In this document: in pieces, positions 7,343 to 13,925 of the stretch | Layout: every line of letters starts with the position of its first letter | How positions within the stretch are numbered: position 1 is the first letter of the stretch | Translations under genes and position numbers: made by a program | Notes under the pieces: model-generated | What the model saw: only the letters and a program-made list of their open reading frames with translations | What the model was told of the DNA's origin: nothing | Databases searched by the model: none | DNA from: SpSt-1165 sp964391725 | GTDB lineage: Bacteria; Chloroflexota; Anaerolineae; Anaerolineales; Anaerolineaceae | Direction of reading: 5' to 3' | Length of the DNA stretch: 16,578 bases | Assembly: GCA_964391725.1 (NCBI GenBank) | Contig: CAYMNB010000058.1 | Coordinates: 1-16,578, forward strand

Positions 7343-7414
7343 AGCGGGCGACCGGATTCGAACCGGCGAATGTTAGCTTGGGAAGCTAATGCCTTACCAC
7401 TTGGCGACGCCCGC
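7343..7414 (-). tRNA. trnG(ccc): tRNA-Gly (anticodon CCC)
   Basis: A 72-nt cloverleaf on the minus strand, reading GGG codons. The acceptor stem GCGGGCG/CGCCCGC is perfect over 7 bp. The D arm is GCC...GGC with loop AAGTGGTAA. The anticodon stem TTAGC/GCTAA closes loop TTCCCAA, giving anticodon CCC. The variable loop is CATTC, and the T arm GCCGG-TTCGAAT-CCGGT contains the invariant TTCGA. The discriminator is U, as usual for bacterial tRNA-Gly. CCA is not encoded. Confidence 0.96.
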
Positions 7415-7426
7415 ACAGTGTGTTCG

Positions 7427-7455
7427 ATTATAGTATCCTAAATGGAGGCTGTCAA
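7427..7455 (-). promoter_or_regulatory. Consensus sigma-70-type promoter of tRNA-Gly
   Basis: Minus strand TTGACA (7455-7450), a 17-nt spacer, and TATAAT (7432-7427): a 12/12 match to the bacterial housekeeping consensus at ideal spacing. The -10 ends 12 nt before the mature 5' end of the tRNA, which leaves a leader of about 5-7 nt. Confidence 0.85.
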
Positions 7456-7478
7456 GCAGGCAGTCAACGGGCAAATTA

Positions 7479-7487
7479 TGTTATAAT
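7479..7487 (+). promoter_or_regulatory. Extended -10 promoter of the mreB operon
   Basis: TGTTATAAT at 7479-7487 is an extended -10 (TG-n-TATAAT) that predicts a start near 7494 and a leader of about 50 nt before mreB. No good -35 lies at 16-18 nt, which an extended -10 tolerates. It is back-to-back with the tRNA-Gly promoter. The leader can pair TTGCGG (7501-7506) with CCGCAA (7526-7531) just before the AAGGAG ribosome site. Confidence 0.6.
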
Positions 7488-7546
7488 CCCTCGCAGTACG
7501 TTGCGGAATCTTAAAAAATTCCCTCCCGCAATCCAAGGAGTTTTCA

Positions 7547-8605
7547 TTGCCGTTTAATCCTTTCAACTGGCTCATGGGGTTGTTCTCACTCGATATCGGT
7601 ATTGACCTGGGCACAGCCAATACATTGGTGAATGTTCGTGGTAAAGGCATCGTTATCAATGAACCCTCGCATGTGGCGATTGAAAAACGCACCCGCAAAC
7701 CGATCGCGATTGGGGCGACCGCCAAGGAAATGGTTGGACGCGCGCCTAACAACGTGATCACGGTGAGGCCGCTGCGCGACGGGGTTATATCGGAATTTGA
7801 AATTACCCAGGCAATGCTGCAATACTTCATTTATAAAGCCCACCAACAAAGCATTGTGCCGCTTCCGCGTCCGCGGGTAGTGATTGGCATTCCTTCGGGT
7901 GCAACCGAAGTGGAAAAACGCGCGGTATATGATGCAGCAACGGCCGCTGGTGCGCGTGAGATCTATTTGATTGATGAGCCCCGCGCGGCAGCCATCGGCG
8001 CCGGGTTGTCGGTATCAGATGTGCGCGGTGTGATGATGGTGGATATTGGCGGCGGCACTACTGAAGTCGCCATCCTTTCGATGGGCGGGGTGGTCGTTTC
8101 ACGTTCACTGCGCGTGGCGGGCGATGAATTGGATGAAGATATCATTCAATATCTGCGCAACAAATATAATTTGCTGATTGGTGAACGCATGGCAGAACAG
8201 GTGAAATACACCATTGGCTCTGCTTATCCATTGGAAACGGAAAAAACCATGGCGGTGCGCGGGCGCAACCTGGTGACGGGCTTGCCGGAATCCATTGAAA
8301 TTTCCTCTGTGGAAATCCGCGATGCCATCTCAGGCTCTGTCAAAGTGATTATTGACACCATCCGCGATGCGCTGGATGAAGCACCCCCAGAAATCGGGGC
8401 TGACCTGATTGAAACTGGCATCTGCCTGGCTGGCGGCAGTTCGCAATTGCAAGGATTGGCAGACCGCCTGAGCGATGATCTGAAATTAAAAGTATGGGTG
8501 GCCGACGATCCCATGACCTGCGTGGCACGCGGTGCTGCGGCGGTTTTAGGAAATCTACCGGAATATGCCCATATGTTAACAGGTTTGGAGCGATCTACCT
8601 CTTGA
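7547..8605 (+). CDS. mreB: Rod shape-determining protein MreB
   Basis: Bacterial actin that polymerises on the inner face of the membrane and directs side-wall synthesis by the elongasome. The 352-residue protein is full length. It has an N-terminal hydrophobic stretch (FNPFNWLMGLF, residues 3-13) that may bind the membrane, the phosphate-1 loop GIDLGTANT (18-26), phosphate-2 DIGGGTTEV (166-174) and the adenosine motif CLAGGSSQ (313-320), all typical of actin/Hsp70-fold ATPases. The start is TTG 7547; AAGGAG (7535-7540) sits 6 nt upstream, which supports this rare start codon. It leads the mreB-mreC-mreD-mrdA operon and is transcribed away from the tRNA and heliorhodopsin genes. mbl-type paralogues cannot be excluded by motif, but the neighbours fit mreB. 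Confidence 0.97.
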   Translation: MPFNPFNWLMGLFSLDIGIDLGTANTLVNVRGKGIVINEPSHVAIEKRTRKPIAIGATAKEMVGRAPNNVITVRPLRDGVISEFEITQAMLQYFIYKAHQQSIVPLPRPRVVIGIPSGATEVEKRAVYDAATAAGAREIYLIDEPRAAAIGAGLSVSDVRGVMMVDIGGGTTEVAILSMGGVVVSRSLRVAGDELDEDIIQYLRNKYNLLIGERMAEQVKYTIGSAYPLETEKTMAVRGRNLVTGLPESIEISSVEIRDAISGSVKVIIDTIRDALDEAPPEIGADLIETGICLAGGSSQLQGLADRLSDDLKLKVWVADDPMTCVARGAAAVLGNLPEYAHMLTGLERSTS

Positions 8606-8633
8606 TCCGCTTGAATCACAAGAGAATGAGAAA

Positions 8634-9479
8634 ATGAAGCCCCCAAAAATCCATACCTGGCAGATTGGTGTTCTCCTGCTCCTCATGGCAGGTATGATCA
8701 CGCTGTCAATGAGTGGTTACTTGAGCGAGATGTTAGGCGGGGCAACTGGCCCGTTGGTGTCTCTGCAGTCCTGGGTGTCGAGCCGTTTTGTGCGCATTTA
8801 CACATTCGTCACAGCTTCCTCTGACGTAATCGGTTTGGTGCAGCAAAATGAGGCTTTGGAGCGGGAAGTAGCGAATCTGCAAAAACAGGTCATTGAAATG
8901 GAAGAGGATTTGCGAGAAGCACAGCTCTATTATGCGCTGCTGGACTTTGCACGCAGCAAACCCGATAACCAGTATATTGCGGCGCTGGTGATCGGCAAAG
9001 ACCCCAGTCCGTTCATGAACTATGTCATCCTTGACCATGGTTCCAGTGATGGTGTCCGCATGGGCATGCCGGTGATAACAGAAAAAGGACTGGTTGGTCG
9101 GGTGGATGCGGTGACAGCCAATGCCGCCCGCGTTCAACTGGTCAATTCACCTGATTTTGCCGTGAATGTACAGACACAGAATACCAACGCAGAAGGTGTT
9201 GTGACCGGTTCGATCACTGGGGCATTAGTCATGGATATGGTCATTCAGACTATGACGCTGCAGCCTGGCGATTTGGTATTGACCTCAGGCCTGGGTGGCA
9301 ACTTCCCCTCGAATCTGCTGATTGGTGAAGTGAGAACCGTGACCAGGCAGGAGAATGCTTTATTCCAAAGCGCTTCGGTGCAGTCAGCGGTTGATTTCCG
9401 TCAATTGGAAGTGGTATTAATCATCCGTAATTTCCAGCCTGTAGAGATCGATCCCCTAATCCCGCAGGAAGGATCATGA
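8634..9479 (+). CDS. mreC: Rod shape-determining protein MreC
   Basis: Bitopic membrane protein of the elongasome that contacts PBP2 outside the membrane and helps switch it on. The 281-residue protein has a short cytoplasmic N-terminus, one transmembrane helix (about 9-27), a coiled coil (about 67-100, QQNEALEREVANLQKQ onwards) and the paired beta-barrel MreC domain (about 110-270), with the usual GMPVITEKGLVGRV and LTSGLGGNFPSNLLIGEV segments. It begins 28 nt after mreB with only a weak purine-rich ribosome site (GAGAATGAG). It ends 3 nt before the mreD start. Confidence 0.93.
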   Translation: MKPPKIHTWQIGVLLLLMAGMITLSMSGYLSEMLGGATGPLVSLQSWVSSRFVRIYTFVTASSDVIGLVQQNEALEREVANLQKQVIEMEEDLREAQLYYALLDFARSKPDNQYIAALVIGKDPSPFMNYVILDHGSSDGVRMGMPVITEKGLVGRVDAVTANAARVQLVNSPDFAVNVQTQNTNAEGVVTGSITGALVMDMVIQTMTLQPGDLVLTSGLGGNFPSNLLIGEVRTVTRQENALFQSASVQSAVDFRQLEVVLIIRNFQPVEIDPLIPQEGS

Positions 9480-9482
9480 CCG

Positions 9483-9989
9483 ATGAGCGTAATTATCGGC
9501 CTTGCCTACCTTTCAGTGGGCATGATGCTTCAAACCGCCATTTTAAGCCGAATCCCTCTGATCAATGGAACCGTTGATCTAATTCTGATCGTCCTGATCG
9601 CCTGGGCATTACAGGACGGACCTGAAGAGTGGGAGGTGTGGGTATGGACCCTGGTTGGTGCAGTTTTGTTGGGGTTTGTCTCAAAAGCTCCCTGGCCTCT
9701 GTATGTCATTTCTTACGCAATCATCATCCTGTTGCTGCGGCAGGTGCAGAAAAAGATGTGGAAAGCCTCTGTGCTTCTGCTATTTTTGGGCATCGCTTTG
9801 GCTACGTTGTTCCAACAAAGCTTGTTCTATGGGTTTTACCGCTTTGTTTATACTGTACCATTGCCATTAAATGAAAGTTTTCTTTATATTATTGTGCCGT
9901 CAATGGTGTTAAACTTGTTATTCGCATTTCCCGTTTATCTGGTTATCAAAGATACCGCTGAATGGCTTCATCCACAGGAGGATGTCTGA
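9483..9989 (+). CDS. mreD: Rod shape-determining protein MreD
   Basis: Polytopic membrane component of the elongasome. The 168-residue product is almost entirely hydrophobic, with about five or six helices (for example about 4-22, 30-44, 52-66, 70-87, 94-112 and 134-155), as in the MreD family. MreD proteins are poorly conserved, so the call depends on size, hydrophobicity and position between mreC and mrdA. An AAGGA ribosome site (9469-9473) lies within the end of mreC. The stop TGA overlaps the next ATG as ATGA/TGATG-type coupling (9987-9991), which suggests translational coupling to mrdA. Confidence 0.88.
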   Translation: MSVIIGLAYLSVGMMLQTAILSRIPLINGTVDLILIVLIAWALQDGPEEWEVWVWTLVGAVLLGFVSKAPWPLYVISYAIIILLLRQVQKKMWKASVLLLFLGIALATLFQQSLFYGFYRFVYTVPLPLNESFLYIIVPSMVLNLLFAFPVYLVIKDTAEWLHPQEDV

Positions 9990-12076
9990 TGTCTGAAAGT
10001 ACACGCAGTGATTTCCAACCCTGGCGGCTGCGTTTTGTCATAATTGGCTTGCTGGCTGTGTTTGGCCTGTACCTGGGGCGATTGTTCGTCCTGCAGATTG
10101 TGCGCGGCGAGGAATTTGTGGCACAGGCAGATGATAACCGCACTACCACGATCACCCTGCACACCGAGAGGGGGGTGATCTACGACCGCAACGGGATTGT
10201 ACTGGCGCGCAATGTACCCTCGTACAATCTTGTGATCATTCCTGCCGAATTGCCTGATGATGACGGTGATATCGAAACCATCTACCGCGAGTTGTCAGCT
10301 TTGGTGGCCGTGCCGGTAACCGCGGGTGAAGTGACTGATGAAACTGCGCGTTTGTTTGCTCCGTGCCGCACAGATTTTGGCATCAAAGAGATTGTTTTCA
10401 TTGCCGGTTCCATCGCGCCTTATCGCGCAGTTCAAATAGCCTGTGATATCCCTGAAAACATCGCCATGGCGATCAAAGAAGAAAGCGGCTTGTGGCCTGG
10501 GGTAGACATTGAGGTAGTGCCAATCCGTGAATACCCCACGGGTGTGCTTACCGGCGAGGTAATTGGTTTTTTGGGGCCGATTCCATCTGCTTTTGAAGAG
10601 TATTATCGTGGATTCGGGTATGAACCGAATATTGATAAGGTCGGTTATGCTGGCGTGGAAGCTTCACTGCAGGATATTTTAGGCGGGGTGAATGGCTATC
10701 GCGTGGTCGAGGTGGATGCGCTCGGGCAGGTCATCCGCGACCTGGAAGACCCCGTGGAACCGATCCCCGGGCAGAATGTGAAATTGACCATTGATTTGCG
10801 ATTGCAAACCGCGGCGCGGGCAGCGTTGCTGAAGCATTTTGAGGGCTGGAATGCTTGGAGCGGAGAAGAATGGCTGCAAAATGGCGCGGTGATTGCCATG
10901 AACCCCAAAACCGGTGAGGTGCTGGCAATGGTGTCTTATCCGACGGTAGAAAACAACCGCATGGCTCGTTTCATACCTGCTGAATATTTTAACCAGATCA
11001 GCAATGACCCCTGGAAACCATTGCTGAATCATGCCATTTCAGCTGAACATCCTCCCGGATCCGTGTACAAACTGGCAGCATCCATTGGTATTTTGAATGA
11101 GGGGATTGTCGAACTTGACGAGATCATTGAGTGTCCTGAAGCGGGTAAAATTACCGTGCTGCAGAAATTCACCCCCAATGATCCGGGTGTTCCTCAGGAT
11201 TATGTGTGCTGGCTGCGTGACGAAGCGGGCAACCGAACCGGTCACGGTGATGTTGCCTGGCATCAATCCATTGCCTGGTCATGTGATGTGTATTTCTACA
11301 AGGTGTCAGGCGGTTATCAGGACGAGGTCCCGCAAGGCCTGGGGGTGTGGTTGATGGGCGATTATGCCAGGGCATTGGGCTATGGAGAGGTAACCGGCAT
11401 TGAATTGCCCGGAGAGCAGGATGGCCTGGTGCCGGACCCCAACTGGAAACGCATTAACGTGGGAGAAACCTGGGCAACCGGCGATACCTACATCGCTTCC
11501 ATGGGACAGGGCTATGTGCTGTCGACCCCGCTGCAGGTGCTGGTTTCCTTCAACATTTTGGCGAATGAAGGTAAATATATGCAGCCGACACTGGTGCATG
11601 ATCTGATTGATGCAAGCGGTGAAGTGGTCCAACCATTTGAACCAAGGTTAAAATGGGACATCACCCAGGACGCGTTGATTCCGGTCTATGATGAGAACCG
11701 GTTTGCCACCGGAGAATATAAAACGGTGGACCCGCAAGTGATCGCCGAAAGCATGGTCGGGATGCGGATGGTGGTGACAGATCCGCGTGGAACCGCCCGA
11801 AGGATTTTTGAGGGTTCGTTTGTTGAATCGGGCGGCAAAACTGGTACTGCCGAGTATTGTGATGACAAAGCAGCTGCCGCAGACCGCTGCCGGTCTGGCG
11901 CCTGGCCGGCGCATGCCTGGTACGTTGGGTATGCACCCTATGATGACCCGGAAATTGTGGTGGTTGCGTTTGTTTATGACGGCACAGAGGGCTCAGAAGT
12001 GGCGGCCCCGATTGTTCGTGAGGTTCTCGAAGCCTGGTATTTATTGCAACAGCTCGATCAACCGACTGGTAATTGA
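9989..12076 (+). CDS. mrdA: Penicillin-binding protein 2 (elongasome transpeptidase)
   Basis: Class B PBP that cross-links new side-wall peptidoglycan with RodA. The 695-residue protein has a cytoplasmic tail, one transmembrane helix (about 14-37), a pedestal/dimerisation domain starting at RGVIYDRNG (61-69), and a transpeptidase domain with SVYK (nucleophile S358, K361), SCD (431-433, the SxN/SxD position) and KTG (617-619). I chose ATG 9989 because AGGAGG (9976-9981) lies 7 nt upstream and the codon overlaps the mreD stop; an upstream in-frame ATG at 9962 would lie inside mreD without a ribosome site. Eight cysteines (126, 152, 382, 407, 432, 624, 634 and none in the membrane helix beyond these seven seen) are notable: C382, C407, H419 and C432 fall where a zinc site has been reported in proteobacterial PBP2. 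C624/C634 flank an insert after KTG. Confidence 0.95.
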   Translation: MSESTRSDFQPWRLRFVIIGLLAVFGLYLGRLFVLQIVRGEEFVAQADDNRTTTITLHTERGVIYDRNGIVLARNVPSYNLVIIPAELPDDDGDIETIYRELSALVAVPVTAGEVTDETARLFAPCRTDFGIKEIVFIAGSIAPYRAVQIACDIPENIAMAIKEESGLWPGVDIEVVPIREYPTGVLTGEVIGFLGPIPSAFEEYYRGFGYEPNIDKVGYAGVEASLQDILGGVNGYRVVEVDALGQVIRDLEDPVEPIPGQNVKLTIDLRLQTAARAALLKHFEGWNAWSGEEWLQNGAVIAMNPKTGEVLAMVSYPTVENNRMARFIPAEYFNQISNDPWKPLLNHAISAEHPPGSVYKLAASIGILNEGIVELDEIIECPEAGKITVLQKFTPNDPGVPQDYVCWLRDEAGNRTGHGDVAWHQSIAWSCDVYFYKVSGGYQDEVPQGLGVWLMGDYARALGYGEVTGIELPGEQDGLVPDPNWKRINVGETWATGDTYIASMGQGYVLSTPLQVLVSFNILANEGKYMQPTLVHDLIDASGEVVQPFEPRLKWDITQDALIPVYDENRFATGEYKTVDPQVIAESMVGMRMVVTDPRGTARRIFEGSFVESGGKTGTAEYCDDKAAAADRCRSGAWPAHAWYVGYAPYDDPEIVVVAFVYDGTEGSEVAAPIVREVLEAWYLLQQLDQPTGN

Positions 12077-12109
12077 CACCATTTTGATCCATGCAATTTT
12101 AGCTTGCCT

Positions 12110-12118
12110 TGCTATAAT
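12110..12118 (+). promoter_or_regulatory. Extended -10 promoter directly before minC
   Basis: TGCTATAAT at 12110-12118 is a full extended -10. The expected transcription start, about 7 nt on, falls at or next to the first of three consecutive ATG codons (12125, 12128, 12131). That would give a leaderless or nearly leaderless minC message. It lies in the 48-nt gap after mrdA, where no terminator is visible, so read-through from mreB is also likely. Confidence 0.6.
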
Positions 12119-12124
12119 GAATCG

Positions 12125-12823
12125 ATGATGATGGATACCATGCAACAAGTTTCTGTGGAAATAAAAGGTGTGCAAAATGCCCTGCTGGTTACCTTCGGTG
12201 AGGGTGACTGGCTTTTGGCTGAAGCGAGCCTTTTGCAGCGGGTAGATGCGCAGAATGCCTTTTTTAAAGGAGCGCGTTTGGTGGTGGATGTGGCTGAGCG
12301 TGATTTGAAGGCTGCTGACATGGGTAAATTCCGCGACTTGCTCTCTGAACGGGGGGTGTCTTTATGGGGCGTGTTAACCACATCGGTCACAACCCAGGAA
12401 ACTGCTCGCCGGCTGGGTCTGGCAACACAACTGCCGGGCAGCAAGTCTGTGCGGCGTCTGTCAGAACGAAGGTCAACCGAGTCACAAGAACAAGTGGAAG
12501 CGCTTTTGATCCGCAAGACGCTGCGCTCCGGTATGAAAATCGAACACAGCGGTCACGTGACCGTGATCGGTGATGTGAATCCGGGGGCAGAGGTTGTCGC
12601 CGGAGGCGACGTGGTCGTGTGGGGGCGGCTGCGCGGTAGTGTTTCTGCCGGTGTGGAGACCAACCCAAACGCGATTGTGTGCGCCATGGAGATGGAACCA
12701 ACGCATTTACGGATTGCTGATACAATAGCTAACGTTCCCGCCCGCAGGCGTGGTGAAAAGCGAGGGCCGGAAGTGGCATCTATTTTTAAGAATGAAGTTA
12801 TTTTTCGTATCTGGAAAAAATAA
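12125..12823 (+). CDS. minC: Septum site-determining protein MinC
   Basis: Division inhibitor that blocks FtsZ assembly away from mid-cell and is carried to the membrane by MinD. The 232-residue product has the N-terminal FtsZ-inhibiting domain (about 8-105), a linker, and the C-terminal beta-helix (about 128-200: KIEHSGHVTVIGDVNPGAEV, then GGDVVVWGRLRGSVSAG). The RSGQ motif that binds MinD in E. coli reads RSGM here (134-137). The tail after about 200 is basic and longer than in E. coli. The start is uncertain: ATG occurs at 12125, 12128, 12131 and 12140, none with a good ribosome site. I chose 12125 because the promoter predicts a transcript starting there. minD follows after 17 nt. Confidence 0.9.
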   Translation: MMMDTMQQVSVEIKGVQNALLVTFGEGDWLLAEASLLQRVDAQNAFFKGARLVVDVAERDLKAADMGKFRDLLSERGVSLWGVLTTSVTTQETARRLGLATQLPGSKSVRRLSERRSTESQEQVEALLIRKTLRSGMKIEHSGHVTVIGDVNPGAEVVAGGDVVVWGRLRGSVSAGVETNPNAIVCAMEMEPTHLRIADTIANVPARRRGEKRGPEVASIFKNEVIFRIWKK

Positions 12824-12840
12824 GCAGAGGTAGAAGATTC

Positions 12841-13644
12841 ATGGCAGCAAAAGTAATTACTGTTACATCTGGCAAAGGCGGCGTGGGAAAAACCACCAAT
12901 GTCGCCAATATCGCGGCAGGGCTGGCGCTGGGCGGCAGCAAAGTGGTGTGTATCGACGGTGATATTGGTTTGCGCAATTTGGACGTGGTGCTTGGTTTGG
13001 AAAACCGCATTGTGTATGACCTGGTGGATGTGATCGAAGGTCGCTGCCGCTTGCGGCAGGCGATGATCAAAGACAAACGTATAGCTGATCTTTATTTGAT
13101 CCCCGCAGCGCAAACACGTGACAAAACCGCTGTTTCACCCAGTGACATGGTGAGGCTTTGCGACCAGATGCGGCCTGAATTTGACTGGATTGTCATTGAC
13201 TGCCCGGCGGGCATTGAACGCGGCTTCCGCAATGCATTGGCACCGGCAGATATGGTGCTGGTGGTGACTAACCCCGAAATTTCGGCCGTGCGTGATGCTG
13301 ACCGCATTATCGGCCTGGTGGAAGCCGAAGAGAAAGGTCCTGCACTGTTAATTCTGAACCGTGTCAACATGGAGATGGTCAAACGCGGCGATATGCTCAC
13401 ACCTGATGATGTCGTTGACCTGTTGGCAATCGAGTTGATCGGTATTATTCCGGAAGATGAGCAGGTATTGGTGGGCAGCAACCAGGGTGTACCGGTGGTG
13501 TTTGACCAGAAATCACGCGCCGGACAGGCGTTTCGCAATGTTTGCGCCCGATTGAATGGTGAAAATGTGCCCTTCATGGATCTGGAAGCCCGGCCGGCAT
13601 TGTTCGGCCGTTTGGGCAAACTTTTCCGCGGTGCCGCGGATTAA
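12841..13644 (+). CDS. minD: Septum site-determining ATPase MinD
   Basis: ParA/MinD-type ATPase that binds membrane as an ATP dimer, recruits MinC and is released by MinE. The 267-residue protein has the deviant Walker A motif SGKGGVGKTT (10-19) with signature and P-loop lysines K12 and K17, the switch I region CIDGDIGLRNLD (37-48), switch II VIDCPAGIERG (118-128), and an amphipathic C-terminal helix (about 252-264, PALFGRLGKLFRG) that fits the membrane-targeting sequence. The start ATG 12841 has GAGGT about 9 nt upstream. It sits between minC and minE as expected. Chromosome-partitioning relatives are excluded by the neighbours and by the membrane-targeting tail. Confidence 0.97.
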   Translation: MAAKVITVTSGKGGVGKTTNVANIAAGLALGGSKVVCIDGDIGLRNLDVVLGLENRIVYDLVDVIEGRCRLRQAMIKDKRIADLYLIPAAQTRDKTAVSPSDMVRLCDQMRPEFDWIVIDCPAGIERGFRNALAPADMVLVVTNPEISAVRDADRIIGLVEAEEKGPALLILNRVNMEMVKRGDMLTPDDVVDLLAIELIGIIPEDEQVLVGSNQGVPVVFDQKSRAGQAFRNVCARLNGENVPFMDLEARPALFGRLGKLFRGAAD

Positions 13645-13667
13645 TCAACCAGTGATAGGAACAGGCT

Positions 13668-13916
13668 ATGTTCAGAAGAAAACAAAAAAGTGCCTCCAGT
13701 GCCAAAGACCGTCTTCAATTTGTGCTGATTCATGACCGCACTAACCTGACGCCGGAGCAAATGAACCGGTTAAAGGACGAATTATTGACAGTGCTGGCAA
13801 AATATGTGTCAATTGATGGGCAGGGTGTCAATATCTCGGTTGAACAAGACGGCCGTGAACAGCGCTTGCTGGCAGATATTCCCCTGAAACCCGCAGAGAC
13901 CTTGCGTAGAAGGTAG
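13668..13916 (+). CDS. minE: Cell division topological specificity factor MinE
   Basis: Stimulates MinD ATP hydrolysis and confines MinCD away from mid-cell. The 82-residue length is typical. Residues about 12-30 (AKDRLQFVLIHDRTNLTPE) match the anti-MinCD region that refolds to contact MinD. The following LKDELLTVLAKYVSID segment and the NISVEQDG...LLADIPL strands match the topological specificity domain. The basic start (MFRRKQK) fits a membrane-binding N-terminus. AGGA (13657-13660) lies 7 nt before the ATG. The presence of MinE shows a Min oscillator or gradient of the E. coli type, rather than the DivIVA-anchored kind. Confidence 0.95.
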   Translation: MFRRKQKSASSAKDRLQFVLIHDRTNLTPEQMNRLKDELLTVLAKYVSIDGQGVNISVEQDGREQRLLADIPLKPAETLRRR

Positions 13917-13925
13917 AAAAAAGGT

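Noticed and set aside
9962..9988. Upstream in-frame ATG for mrdA
   Set aside because: It lies inside mreD and lacks a ribosome site, while ATG 9989 has AGGAGG at 7 nt and overlaps the mreD stop.
12073..12118. TTGACA at 12073 paired with TATAAT at 12113 as a classic promoter for minC
   Set aside because: The spacer is 34 nt, about twice the workable length. The extended -10 alone is the better explanation.
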